64,000 nucleotides of DNA from Terriglobia bacterium. Its GTDB lineage: Bacteria > Acidobacteriota > Terriglobia > Bryobacterales > Bryobacteraceae. Numbering within the stretch: the stretch's first letter is position 1; the number at the start of each line of letters is the position of its first letter. The translations under genes were made by a program, and so were the position numbers. Positions 25,254 to 34,169 of the stretch are shown here, in pieces. The notes under the pieces were generated by a model. The model did no database searches. It was not told the origin of the DNA and saw only the letters and a list, made by a program, of their open reading frames with translations. The stretch spans positions 248,001 to 312,000 of the forward strand of contig JAJPHN010000006.1 in assembly GCA_021325235.1 (NCBI GenBank), read 5' to 3'.

Positions 25254-26302
25254 CGGGTGCTCTCCTTGATATAGGCGAAGTAGCGGCGCGAAGCTTCGTC
25301 AAACGGCACGCTTGGTTCCCAGCCGAGTCGCTCTTTGAGCTTGCGATTTGTATATCGATTGCCCTTCCAGTAGGTCGCACAGCGATGTCGGTTGAAAGCG
25401 GGAGGCAGCTGGCCGTTTGACCAGCGGGAATAACGCTCCCAAAGATCGCAGAACAGGTAAAAGAAAGGATAAGGAACGTAGAGCGAACGGAAGGGTCGGC
25501 CGTGCCTTTTATACAGGCGCAGAAATTGCCGGCTGGTGGGCAATTCATCGTCGACTACGTTGTAGGCTTCCCCTTCGACTCCCGGCCGCAGACCCGCCAA
25601 AGCGATCGCCTCTGCGCAGTTATCTACATAGGTGAGCGGAATGCGATTCGATCCCCCCAGATGCAGAAAGATGCCAAATGTGTCGAGCCCGATGCGCGCG
25701 CTGAGATGGCGGGCACCGGGTCCATAAACCGCGCCGGGCCGGACGGTAACGTAGCGAAGGTTATAACGACGGGCGTATTCCTCGACTAGCTCTTCCTGTT
25801 TGAGCTTGGCAAAGGCATATGCCTCCGCGCGCTCATTGTATTTCGTCTCGAGCGAGCAGCCCTCGTCGAGCAGGGCACCGCGGGCGAGATCCCAGTTCGA
25901 GTAAACCGCAAAGGAGCTGATATTGACGAATCGCTCGAGGCTGCCGAAAGCAAGCGCCGCGTCGAGCAGGTTGCGCGTCGTGACGACCGAGTTCATGAAC
26001 GAGCCCGGAAATGTCTTCTCGATCCCGGCGGCGAGATGATAGATCACCCGGGCGCCCCGGGCCGCTGCCGCGCAGTCCTCGCGAGAAAGCAGATTGCCGC
26101 GTTGGATTTCGATTTTCAGCTGGGGGAAGCGGGCGCCGATCGCGGTGAGTTCCTCCAGATGGCCGGTGCTGCGGACAAAACAGCGCAGGTTCGAGTACCC
26201 AGCTTTGGCAAGACACTCCACGACCTTTTTGCCAATGAAGCCGTTAGCACCCGTAATCAGGATGAGGTCGTCGGGCCGCAATATGGAAGCGATTTCCTGC
26301 AT
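25241..26302 (-). CDS. NAD-dependent epimerase/dehydratase (extended SDR)
   Basis: 353 residues. The cofactor motif is GANGFIG near residues 19-25, and the catalytic pair is YAFAK near residue 160, with a preceding Ser-rich strand (FVNISSFAVYS). The C-terminal part (VRPGAVYGPGAR, then LTYVDNCAEAIALA) follows the nucleotide-sugar epimerase pattern. It could be a 4-epimerase, reductase or dehydratase acting on a nucleotide sugar. It overlaps the Gfo/Idh gene by 13 bases, so the two probably act in sequence. Confidence 0.88.
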   Translation of the reverse strand: MQEIASILRPDDLILITGANGFIGKKVVECLAKAGYSNLRCFVRSTGHLEELTAIGARFPQLKIEIQRGNLLSREDCAAAARGARVIYHLAAGIEKTFPGSFMNSVVTTRNLLDAALAFGSLERFVNISSFAVYSNWDLARGALLDEGCSLETKYNERAEAYAFAKLKQEELVEEYARRYNLRYVTVRPGAVYGPGARHLSARIGLDTFGIFLHLGGSNRIPLTYVDNCAEAIALAGLRPGVEGEAYNVVDDELPTSRQFLRLYKRHGRPFRSLYVPYPFFYLFCDLWERYSRWSNGQLPPAFNRHRCATYWKGNRYTNRKLKERLGWEPSVPFDEASRRYFAYIKESTRCSA

Positions 26303-26338
26303 GCTTTGAACGAATGAGACGAATTCGATTGGCAGCTC

Positions 26339-27385
26339 TTACGCGTGCGCCGCGTAAATTGCCGAGCGCTCCTCCGAAAGCGCCGGCTCATAGAGCTGAT
26401 CGCGCTCATAGACCACCACGTGGCTGCCGCGCTGCGAGAACCGGAACGGAACGCAAAGCAGGTTCTGCAGACGCTTCCGAAGCGTGGGCCGATGTTCTGG
26501 GGAGACGTAAAACAACATGAAGCCGCCGCCGCCGGCACCGAGCAGCTTGCCGCCGAGTGCTCCCGCGCTCAGGCCTGCCTGATAGATCTCATCAATGTTC
26601 GAGTTCGAAATCTTTTGTGTGAGCGATTTCTTGATCTGCCAGCTTTCATGCATCAGACGCCCGAAGTCATCAAAGCTGCGGCTGCCGCTCGCAATCACCC
26701 GCTCGGCCTCATCCACCATCTGCTGCATGGCGTGTAACTCGTGCTGCTTGCGCGGCGTTACGTTCAATTGCTCCTGCGCGATTTCCGAAGCGGTCCGCGA
26801 AAAACCGGTGAAGTACAGCGCGAGATGCTGCTCGAGTTCACCGATTCTGCCCGGGGCTGCAATCACGCGGTTCACGTCGATCGAGCCATCTGTATGAAAA
26901 TTGATCCGATTAAAGCCGCCGTGAGCGGCGGCCACCTGATCCTGAGCGCCAACGGCTTCCTGCAAAATGTCCTGCTCGACATGAATCGCATCGCGCGCCA
27001 GCGTGGCCTTATCGCGCATCTGGTCGCGCAGCGCGTATAAAGCAAGAAGGAGGCCCACCGTGAACGCGGAACTGGTCCCGAGCCCGGTGCGCGCCGGCAG
27101 GTCTGCGACGTGATGAATTTCGACGCCCTCGGTCATTCCAAAGAATTGCAGGCAGGCTCGCACCGATGGGTGCTGAATCAGATCGTTGCTGCTCACGTTC
27201 TCGACTTTCGAGTACGAGATGCGGCTGTGATACTCGAAAAACGGGGGCAAGGGGCGGCAGGTGATATAGCAGTACTTATCGATTGTCGTCGACAGCACCG
27301 AACCGCCGTGCTCCCGGTACCAGATCGGATAATCCGTGCCGCCGCCGAAAAAGGAGATACGAAGAGGGGTGCTCGTGATAATCAT
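26339..27385 (-). CDS. hddA: D-glycero-alpha-D-manno-heptose-7-phosphate kinase (GHMP family)
   Basis: 348 residues from ATG 27385, where the family N-terminus MIITSTPLRISFFGGGTDYP begins. The frame is open to 27466, but that extension does not resemble the family. The ATP-binding GHMP motif is LPARTGLGTSSAFTVG near residues 95-110, and the C-terminal motif is GGKLLGAGGGGFMLFY. FFGGGTDYPIWY is characteristic of HddA-type heptose kinases. It phosphorylates C1 of D-glycero-D-manno-heptose 7-phosphate in GDP-heptose synthesis. The partner enzymes GmhB, GmhA and HddC are encoded directly upstream. Confidence 0.87.
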   Translation of the reverse strand: MIITSTPLRISFFGGGTDYPIWYREHGGSVLSTTIDKYCYITCRPLPPFFEYHSRISYSKVENVSSNDLIQHPSVRACLQFFGMTEGVEIHHVADLPARTGLGTSSAFTVGLLLALYALRDQMRDKATLARDAIHVEQDILQEAVGAQDQVAAAHGGFNRINFHTDGSIDVNRVIAAPGRIGELEQHLALYFTGFSRTASEIAQEQLNVTPRKQHELHAMQQMVDEAERVIASGSRSFDDFGRLMHESWQIKKSLTQKISNSNIDEIYQAGLSAGALGGKLLGAGGGGFMLFYVSPEHRPTLRKRLQNLLCVPFRFSQRGSHVVVYERDQLYEPALSEERSAIYAAHA

Positions 27386-27502
27386 CTCGACGAAGGATCC
27401 GATGCTGCCGTTTTTTCTGGGAACACACGACGAGAGGAGCACGTAGCTCGCCAAAACCAGCGGCACAGCAGGTCCTCGCTGTGTGGCAACAATTTTCAGG
27501 TC

Positions 27503-28123
27503 TCAGGGGGAAATCGATCCGGATTTGGTGGGTCTTTCGACTCCGCAGCCAGGCTCCGAATCGCTCTGGGGTCGAAAGAACGGGATTTTTTCCAACTCAA
27601 AGATCTGCCGGACTGCTTCGAGCAGGCAGGGCGCGATCAGGTCAGCCCCGGTGGCAGGAACGCCGTGCCGATCGTTTTCCCAAATCCTGACGGTACGGCA
27701 GCCTGATTGTCTTCCAGCGGTGATGTCGCTCTCGGAGTCGCCGATCATCCAGGAGCGCGGCAGGTCGAAATCGTGCGTCCGGGAAGCCTCGAGCAGCATC
27801 CCGGGCGCTGGTTTGCGGCAGGCGCAGCCGTCCAGGAGCTCGTGCGGGCAATAGTAGACGGCGTCGATCCGGGCGCCCGCCGAGGCGAGTCGCTCCCGCA
27901 TTGTTGCGTGCAATTTTTCGAGCTCGCGGGTTCCAATCAAACCTTTCGCTACGCAGCGTTGGTTTGTAATCACAACGACGGCGTAGCCGGCGCGATTCAA
28001 ATGCCTGATGGCGGGTTCGACACCGGGCAGGATCTCCACATCTTCCTCGCGGACAATGTACTTGCCGGCCGGCGCTTTCCGATTGATAACGCCGTCACGA
28101 TCGAGGAAGGCAGCTTTCGGCAC
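27503..28123 (-). CDS. gmhB: D-glycero-D-manno-heptose-1,7-bisphosphate 7-phosphatase (HAD)
   Basis: 206 residues. HAD motif I is FLDRDGVIN (catalytic Asp pair near residues 7-9), motif II is VITNQRCVAKG and motif IV is SWMIGDSESDI. The GmhB-specific zinc loop is visible as YYCPHELLDGCACRKP, with its Cys/His ligands. It removes the 7-phosphate from heptose 1,7-bisphosphate. It overlaps the end of gmhA by 29 bases, consistent with one operon. Its length is slightly above the usual 185-190 residues because of an Arg/Ser-rich C-terminal tail. Confidence 0.92.
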   Translation of the reverse strand: MPKAAFLDRDGVINRKAPAGKYIVREEDVEILPGVEPAIRHLNRAGYAVVVITNQRCVAKGLIGTRELEKLHATMRERLASAGARIDAVYYCPHELLDGCACRKPAPGMLLEASRTHDFDLPRSWMIGDSESDITAGRQSGCRTVRIWENDRHGVPATGADLIAPCLLEAVRQIFELEKIPFFRPQSDSEPGCGVERPTKSGSISP

Positions 28124-28742
28124 CGAAAATCTCTTCTTCCACCAGCTGCGCCAGCACGTGGCCGATCAGGATGTGACACTCCTGAATGCGGGGCGTCTCC
28201 CGCGAAGGAACCGACAGGCAATAGTCGGCCACGCCCCTGAGCTTTCCACCGGTCTCCCCGGTCAGAGCGGCGGTAATCAGGCCGTTTTGCCGGGCCGTTT
28301 CGAGCCCTTTCCGCACGCTTTCGGAATTGCCGCTGGTCGAAATTCCGATAGCAATGTCGCCCGGTCGGGCGAGGGCTTCGATCTGGCGCGCAAAGACCAG
28401 ATCGTAGCCGTAATCGTTACCAATTGCCGTGACACACGAGGTGTTCACGGAGAGCGCGAGGGCGGGAAGCGCAGGGCGGTCGAAGGCAAAACGGCCTACA
28501 AATTCGGCCGCGATGTGCTGGGCATCCGCGGCGCTGCCGCCGTTTCCGAACAGAATCGGTTTGTTCCCGTTTCGGATTGCTTCGATCAGAAGGCCACTCA
28601 GCTCACCTAACTGCGCGACGATCTGCCCATCGCCGAGAAGCCGCTGCTTTACGGTGATCGAAGCCTCAAACGATCGGGCGATCCGCCCGGGATAGGTACT
28701 CGTATTCGGGCTTTCGTTCGAGGCACAGTTCGTGCGAGCCAC
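28095..28742 (-). CDS. gmhA: Phosphoheptose isomerase (SIS domain)
   Basis: About 215 residues from GTG 28742. The frame is open to 28946, but that part overlaps the nucleotidyltransferase gene and is not family-like. No start codon lies nearer the conserved region, so the start is uncertain. The SIS-domain motifs are clear: ILFGNGGSAADAQHIAAEFVG near the middle, IGNDYGYD, GISTSGNSESV and the C-terminal RIQECHILIGHVLAQLVE. GmhA converts sedoheptulose 7-phosphate to D-glycero-D-manno-heptose 7-phosphate, the first step of activated heptose synthesis. It overlaps its upstream neighbour by about 75 bases if the GTG is used. Confidence 0.88.
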   Translation of the reverse strand: MARTNCASNESPNTSTYPGRIARSFEASITVKQRLLGDGQIVAQLGELSGLLIEAIRNGNKPILFGNGGSAADAQHIAAEFVGRFAFDRPALPALALSVNTSCVTAIGNDYGYDLVFARQIEALARPGDIAIGISTSGNSESVRKGLETARQNGLITAALTGETGGKLRGVADYCLSVPSRETPRIQECHILIGHVLAQLVEEEIFGAESCLPRS

Positions 28743-29484
28743 CGCGGGCGGCGCGTTCGAGCCGGCTGTAGAGTTGCTGCGCTCTCGCGTAGTCTTCGGG
28801 GATACCAATGTCGATGAAGATTCCATGTTGCTCCTGAGCGTGTACTCCGCGCGATAAGATGCGCGGAAACACATCTGTTTCAAAGTTGGCCCGACCTGGC
28901 GGGATGTAGTCAAAAATAGCGGGACTGAAGAGGTAGGCGCCGCCATTGATCAGACCGGAGCAGCTTACTCCTGTCTTTTCGAGGAAGCGCAGGACACGGC
29001 CCTCGTCCGAGAGTTCCACGGTGCCATACCGAGCAGAATCAGGCACTCGCACCGTCGCTAAGGTGGCAAGGCCGTTCTGCTGCAGATGAAAGGCGAGAAA
29101 GCCTGGAAGATCAATTTCGAGAAACGAGTCGCCGTTAAGCACCAGGAAGGCAGGTGACTGCTCGAGATGGGCTCGCGCGAAGGCGATTGCACCCGCCGTT
29201 CCCAGCGGTTCCGGTTCTCGCGAGCAAGCGATATTGAGCCGCCGCCGGCGAGCTTCGGCCAACACGCGCTCCATCTGCTCGGCCAGGTAGCCCGTGCAAA
29301 GCAGTACCTGCTGAATGCCCTGGGCCTCGAGTTGTTCCAGCAGCAGATCGAGGAACGGCCTTGCGCCAAGCGAGGCGAGAGCCTTCGGTTTATCGGGCAA
29401 AACGGAGCGCAGACGGGTTCCCAATCCGCCTACCAGCAGGACGGCGGGGATATCGGCAAGCGAGGGCACCGCGTTTTCAGGCAT
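28666..29484 (-). CDS. hddC: Heptose-1-phosphate guanylyltransferase / sugar nucleotidyltransferase
   Basis: 272 residues. The nucleotidyltransferase signature VLLVGGLGTRLRSVLPDKPK lies near residues 15-34, and the metal-binding aspartate is in LNGDSFLEID. The family alone could give a mannose-, glucose- or heptose-1-phosphate enzyme. The neighbouring gmhA, hddA and gmhB identify it as the guanylyltransferase that makes GDP-D-glycero-alpha-D-manno-heptose. Its C-terminus (SRADRPIV) is encoded by DNA that also encodes the start of gmhA. Homologues in Aneurinibacillus and Campylobacter act in the same pathway. Confidence 0.82.
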   Translation of the reverse strand: MPENAVPSLADIPAVLLVGGLGTRLRSVLPDKPKALASLGARPFLDLLLEQLEAQGIQQVLLCTGYLAEQMERVLAEARRRRLNIACSREPEPLGTAGAIAFARAHLEQSPAFLVLNGDSFLEIDLPGFLAFHLQQNGLATLATVRVPDSARYGTVELSDEGRVLRFLEKTGVSCSGLINGGAYLFSPAIFDYIPPGRANFETDVFPRILSRGVHAQEQHGIFIDIGIPEDYARAQQLYSRLERAARGGSHELCLERKPEYEYLSRADRPIV

Positions 29485-29502
29485 TCGAATGGTCCTCGAT
29501 CG

Positions 29503-30450
29503 TCATAGTGCGCCTTCCCAGTGGGCCAGCATCGACTCGAGCGTCTGTTCGATGGTTCGCAATGGCTTCCAACCGGTATCGCGCCGTATCTTGCTCGTAT
29601 CTCCGAAAATGATCCGTTCATCGGACGGGCGCATCAGACGAGGAACCGGCCGGATCTCCGCTTTGACTCCCGAAAGCCGGATCGCGGTCTTGAGCAGATC
29701 GCCGATGACGTGGGTTTGGGAGGCGCACAAATTGTACGCGCTTCCCGGCTTGCCTTTAGTGGCGGCCAGATAAAAGCCGCGAACGGTGTCGTTCACATCC
29801 AGAAATGCGCGGCGGGGTTCCAGATTCCCGACTTCGACGAACGGCTTCTGCAGTCCTTTCCTGATTCGAATCAGTTGCTGCACGAAATCGGAAGGAGCAT
29901 CGTTGGTTTTGCCGGGGCCGGTCGTATTAAAGAGCCGGATGTTCACCGCCCGCAGGCCGTAGTCGAGAAAGTATTGCCGCCCGAGCAGATCGAGACACAC
30001 CTTACTGATCCCATAGGGATGCAAAGGATGCAGCGGCTGCTCTTCCTTGACCGGGATGGCGGATGCCGGAACGTGGCCGTATTCGGCGCTTGAACAGGCA
30101 GAAACAACCACCGGCGGCTGTTTGGTGTTCCGCAGTGCCTGAAATAAGTGAAGCGAACCCATGATGTTCGCCTCAAATGTACCGACCGGGTCCGTCCAGG
30201 AGACCGTCGGAAGGCTCTGGGCGCCGAGATGAAAAACATGGCTCGGCTGGTACTTGTCGATCAGTTTCTGTAGCCGCGTCCCGTCGCGCAGATCGCACTC
30301 GACAAAGCGCAGGTTACGCGCTGGCCGGCGTTTCTCCGGGCGGCGTGCCCAGTAGCCTCCGATCACGTCCCAATTTTTTGCGCTCAGAAACTCCACCAGA
30401 TGCGATCCGATGAAGCCTTCGGCGCCCGTTACAAATGCGGTTCCGCTCAT
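29503..30450 (-). CDS. GDP-sugar SDR (GDP-mannose 4,6-dehydratase/RMD-like)
   Basis: 315 residues. The cofactor motif is VTGAEGFIGSHLVE, the Ser strand is VVVSACSSAEYG and the catalytic pair is YGISK. FNTTGPGKTNDAPSDFVQQL and RRAFLDVNDTVRGFYLA are typical of GDP-mannose dehydratases and GDP-6-deoxy-D-lyxo-4-hexulose reductases. Placed next to the GDP-heptose genes, it may convert GDP-heptose toward a 6-deoxyheptose, or act on GDP-mannose. Only one such SDR is adjacent, so a complete dehydratase-reductase pair would need the other SDR at 25241 or an enzyme elsewhere. Confidence 0.82.
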   Translation of the reverse strand: MSGTAFVTGAEGFIGSHLVEFLSAKNWDVIGGYWARRPEKRRPARNLRFVECDLRDGTRLQKLIDKYQPSHVFHLGAQSLPTVSWTDPVGTFEANIMGSLHLFQALRNTKQPPVVVSACSSAEYGHVPASAIPVKEEQPLHPLHPYGISKVCLDLLGRQYFLDYGLRAVNIRLFNTTGPGKTNDAPSDFVQQLIRIRKGLQKPFVEVGNLEPRRAFLDVNDTVRGFYLAATKGKPGSAYNLCASQTHVIGDLLKTAIRLSGVKAEIRPVPRLMRPSDERIIFGDTSKIRRDTGWKPLRTIEQTLESMLAHWEGAL

Positions 30451-30507
30451 GTCTGTTGTTTACCGTCTCCTCTTTTCCGCAGCCGCGCGGCAAGCCCCAT
30501 TGCTTTT

Positions 30508-31533
30508 CTAGACCACATCGGAGCTGTACCGTTCTTTCTCGGCTTGCCAGGCCAGTTTGTCCCAATACCGGATCACCCGCCACTTGAGCTGCGGCAGAAA
30601 CATCTGGGCCCGTTTGGCCGAATGCCAGCCTGCCGTCTTCTGAATCCATTGATACTTCCAGGGCAGCCGGGGAAGCGGAATGTCTCCTCCGAGTTCGTGG
30701 GCCGACTGCCGCATCTCGGCGAGCAGATCGGGCCGCAGGGGATAAAAGGCAATCGCATAGTTCTGCAGATAGGTTACGCAGGCCGCGCGCGCCCGGGCGC
30801 TGTCGTCGAGCGATCGCAGTGCGCGGATGTGCTTCTGCATGGAACCCCAGAGCGCTTCGAGCTTGCGGTTGGACTGTCCGACATAGCTGAGGCTGGAGGC
30901 GCCCACTATGCGGTAGTAAACGCGCGCTTCCGGCACAAAACGGATACCGTCGCTTGCCAGCAGCAGGCGGCAGAAGTACTCCCCGTCGTCATCGGAGATC
31001 ATGGTCGTGTCCCAGGGGCCGGCGGCTTCGGATAATTCGCGGCTGACCAGCCATACCGCGGTCTGCATGTAGATTCGCTCGGAGAGTTTGCGGAGCAGAA
31101 ATTCGGCAGGGGACAGATCGGTCCAAAGGCTGCTCGGCAGGAAGCGTGCTTTCGAGGGACGGTAAAGGAAGTGGCCCCACGAGCCCGAAAGCAGAGTTCG
31201 GGTACCGACGCCCGCGGAGCGGGCGGCGAGTTGTCGCTCAATCTTATCCGGCGCAAGCAGATCGTCGGCGTCCAGCCACTGTATGTAGTCACCGCGGCTG
31301 AGAGATAAGGCGGTGTTTCGCGCAGCCGCTGCGCCCTGGTTTCTTTGTGAAACAACCCGTACGGAATCCGATTCGAAACGACGCGCGCTCGCCAACGTCT
31401 GATCGCGCGAGCCGTCGTCCACGATGATAATTTCTTTGCGCGGCCAGGTCTGAGCCATGGCCGAGCGGACGGTATCGGCGATCCAATGTTCGGCGTTGTA
31501 AGCCGGTATCAGTATCGAGACAAGTGGATTCAT
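30508..31533 (-). CDS. Glycosyltransferase family 2
   Basis: 341 residues. The start at 31533 overlaps the upstream gene stop as ATGA and gives the standard GT2 opening (MNPLVSILIPAYNAEHWIAD). The nucleotide-binding motif is IIIVDDGSRDQTLA, and the metal-binding QWLDADDLLAPDKIE is near residue 90. The protein is likely peripheral on the inner membrane. It transfers one sugar onto the growing repeat unit; donor unknown. Confidence 0.9.
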   Translation of the reverse strand: MNPLVSILIPAYNAEHWIADTVRSAMAQTWPRKEIIIVDDGSRDQTLASARRFESDSVRVVSQRNQGAAAARNTALSLSRGDYIQWLDADDLLAPDKIERQLAARSAGVGTRTLLSGSWGHFLYRPSKARFLPSSLWTDLSPAEFLLRKLSERIYMQTAVWLVSRELSEAAGPWDTTMISDDDGEYFCRLLLASDGIRFVPEARVYYRIVGASSLSYVGQSNRKLEALWGSMQKHIRALRSLDDSARARAACVTYLQNYAIAFYPLRPDLLAEMRQSAHELGGDIPLPRLPWKYQWIQKTAGWHSAKRAQMFLPQLKWRVIRYWDKLAWQAEKERYSSDVV

Positions 31534-32795
31534 TTCTCCGTCCGCAATGCGGTGTAGACCGCGCGGGTTTTCTCGCCGACGATTTTCCAGGAATGACATT
31601 CGTTGGCGAATTCTCTGATGCGCGCGCCCGACTCCGGCAAGGCCTCGTACAGGCGGCTTGAGAAGTATCGCCTGATAGCGTCGGCCAGGCTCGCGGGGTC
31701 GCGCGGCTGACACAGAAATCCGGTTTCGCCCTCCAGCATGTCCTCCGCGATCGAGCCGACATCGGTAGCAATCACCGGGATCCCGAAACTATAGGCGAGA
31801 AACAACACTCCGCTCTGGAAAATGTGGGTGTAAGGCAGCACAACGACATCGGCCGCCTTGAAATAGAGTTCGGTCTCCTCATCGGGAATGTATTCGATTT
31901 TTTGCAACACCCGATCGCATGCGGGATCGCCGGCGATTCGGTTTCGGATTCTGAGCAGGTAATCCTCGGCACCGCTCTTCGGTTTGCCGGCAACGATCAG
32001 CCGGTAGCGCGGATCTTGAGCCGCGAGCCCGAGGAATGCCTCTGTGAGATATTCAAGTCCCTTGTATGCACCAATGGCGCCAAAGAACAGAATGGTTTTT
32101 TCCTCCGGCCGGATTCCGAAGCGTTCTCTTGCATCCGAGCGGGTCAGCGCGGTGACCGGAATCGTGTTGTTGATGCCGAAGGGAATCACAGTCACGCGGG
32201 CTGCGGGAATGTGGAAGTCGTTCTCGAGCTCCTTCTTCATCTTTTCGGTATGCACGAACAGATGGTCGGCTAACCCGTACTGGGTGCGCAGTCCGAGGCG
32301 GTTTAGCCAGGAATCATTTCCATCGCGCTTGCCGGCGTTGACGTTGTGCGCGGTAAACACGACTTTCTTCCCGAGCAGTTTATAGAACGCCATGAGCAAA
32401 GTCCGGTCGAGAAGCTCGAACTTGTTGTTCCAGAGAATATGAAAAACAGGCTTGGCGGTGGCGGCATATCGGATCAGACGTGCGTAATAGAGCAATACCC
32501 GAACGATTTTTGCGGCCATTCCAGTACCGCTCTTATTGCCGCGCAAATTGAGAAACCGGAGACCGGGTAACGTATCCAGGTCGGGACTGTAGACGTGATC
32601 ACTGCCGATCACATCAACCCTGACGCTCTCTTCTGCGAGGGCCTGGCAGAGTCCGAGTACGTAAGGCCGGTCGAAACCGCCGGTCAACAACGAAATGCTC
32701 TCTTGGATCGAACCCTGTATAGCGGAAACAGGATGCGGCGCTTTGCGGGCGGAAACATCAGGACAATCCACCGGAGCCGTAGTCAGGCGCTGCAT
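31530..32795 (-). CDS. Glycosyltransferase family 4
   Basis: 421 residues with a GT-B fold. The N-terminal acceptor domain contains LTGGFDRPYVLGLCQALAEE. The donor-binding C-terminal half begins KTILFFGAIGAYKGLEYLTE and has YKLIVAG-like strands. The retaining EX7E region is visible around VLPYTHIFQSGVLFLAYSFG and VIATDVGSIAE. It overlaps both neighbours (4 and 13 bases). Donor sugar is unknown. Confidence 0.9.
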   Translation of the reverse strand: MQRLTTAPVDCPDVSARKAPHPVSAIQGSIQESISLLTGGFDRPYVLGLCQALAEESVRVDVIGSDHVYSPDLDTLPGLRFLNLRGNKSGTGMAAKIVRVLLYYARLIRYAATAKPVFHILWNNKFELLDRTLLMAFYKLLGKKVVFTAHNVNAGKRDGNDSWLNRLGLRTQYGLADHLFVHTEKMKKELENDFHIPAARVTVIPFGINNTIPVTALTRSDARERFGIRPEEKTILFFGAIGAYKGLEYLTEAFLGLAAQDPRYRLIVAGKPKSGAEDYLLRIRNRIAGDPACDRVLQKIEYIPDEETELYFKAADVVVLPYTHIFQSGVLFLAYSFGIPVIATDVGSIAEDMLEGETGFLCQPRDPASLADAIRRYFSSRLYEALPESGARIREFANECHSWKIVGEKTRAVYTALRTEK

Positions 32796-34165
32796 GCCAA
32801 TGTCTCCTGCGGTACTCGTACGCGCTCGGTTGGAACCTGGGCTTTAGCGGCCGGCAGCTTCGGCCACCGGGTGATCGCGAGCAGAAAGAACATCCAGGCC
32901 GGAGCCTGCATGCGAAAGAACGCGGCCTCTGTGAAATTAAAAACCAGTCCGACGAAGAAATAGGCGAGAAACAAGCTTGCGATGGCGGGATTGCGCCGCC
33001 AGGCCCGAAAAACTGTCTGATATCCGACAAGGATCACGATCGCCAGGAGGGCTATTCCGACCCAGCCGAGGTTGATATAGATTTCGAGATAGCCGTTGTG
33101 CGCCTCGTTTGGACGCCACCAGTAAAGATCCCACATTTTCGCCAGGCGGGGCCCGAGCCAGAATGTCTCAAACCCAGTTCCTAACAGTGGATTCTGAACC
33201 AGAGTGAGAAGCACGCCCCAAACCTCAGTCCGATCCGTTAGGGTTGGATTTCTGCCCATCGCGCGCAGGACGTCCGGGCTGGCCCCGAGGAATACAACGG
33301 AAGCCGAAACCGCCAGCATCGCGAGTACCAGGACATGCACAATTACGGGACGCCGGATCGCTCTGCGCAGATTTGCTGCAAGCAGCAGCAGGCTGGCCAT
33401 GACAAAGGTGTTGAGCGACGTCATCGAGTTGGCGATCCGGAACAGGTAAAGAATCATCCCGAGTGTGAGACACAGCGCAGCCATGTGGCGCTTTCTTCCT
33501 TCGAGATCGCGATTGCGATAGGCTGCGATAAGCCGCCAAACCAGTCCGAGACCCAGGCATAGACAAATACAGCCAAGGCTGTTCTTGTTCGCGGTTACTC
33601 CTCGATAATCCGGCTTGCCGCCCCACGGGCTGTACTGGACGCCTAGATCCGGGAAGTATTTAATCAGCAGAACCGAGAGCGGTATGAGCAGGTAAGCCGT
33701 GCGCGCGATCAGCCGTTCGATGGCAGCCAGAGGCTCGGGTTCGCTCAAAACGATCAGAATCATGACCAAGTCGCCGATCGCTTTGGTAAGACGTTTGAAA
33801 CCAACATCGGGAAAATCAGACCAGAGCAGGCTTAACGCGCAATAAAGAAAGAACAAAACAATCGAAGCGTTGGAGCGCAGCAGCGCGAGGACTTTTGAAC
33901 TTCGAAGTGCGAGGATCGCAATACCAAGCAGGAGAAATCCCGTAAAGATGAGCCGATCCATCGGACTGCCGTCGGCCACTTCTTCGGCGGAGGCAAACGA
34001 CGAACTCCCCTCGATCCACTCCGAGACCGGCCGGGAACAGGCAATCAGAAACCAGAGAACCGGAATCCAGAGCAGTGGAGATACACGCGACTGACGATTC
34101 CGGTCGAGCCAGAAGAGCGCGAGAATTAACCCGAGGAAAAAGACTTCGGCCAGTGAGGGAGACAT
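32783..34165 (-). CDS. O-antigen polymerase/ligase-family membrane protein (Wzy-like)
   Basis: 460 residues with about ten to twelve hydrophobic segments, for example VFFLGLILALFWLD and LLIPLSVLLIKYFPDLGVQY. A large periplasmic loop contains GVTANKNSLG and ETFWLGPRLAKMWDLYWWRPNEAHNGYLEIYIN. The motif NEAHNGYLEIYINLGW is characteristic of the Wzy_C/O-antigen ligase family. With a Wzx-like flippase in the same locus, it is the probable polymerase of the repeat unit. A ligase role is the alternative. Confidence 0.88.
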   Translation of the reverse strand: MSPSLAEVFFLGLILALFWLDRNRQSRVSPLLWIPVLWFLIACSRPVSEWIEGSSSFASAEEVADGSPMDRLIFTGFLLLGIAILALRSSKVLALLRSNASIVLFFLYCALSLLWSDFPDVGFKRLTKAIGDLVMILIVLSEPEPLAAIERLIARTAYLLIPLSVLLIKYFPDLGVQYSPWGGKPDYRGVTANKNSLGCICLCLGLGLVWRLIAAYRNRDLEGRKRHMAALCLTLGMILYLFRIANSMTSLNTFVMASLLLLAANLRRAIRRPVIVHVLVLAMLAVSASVVFLGASPDVLRAMGRNPTLTDRTEVWGVLLTLVQNPLLGTGFETFWLGPRLAKMWDLYWWRPNEAHNGYLEIYINLGWVGIALLAIVILVGYQTVFRAWRRNPAIASLFLAYFFVGLVFNFTEAAFFRMQAPAWMFFLLAITRWPKLPAAKAQVPTERVRVPQETLACSA

Positions 34166-34169
34166 CTTG

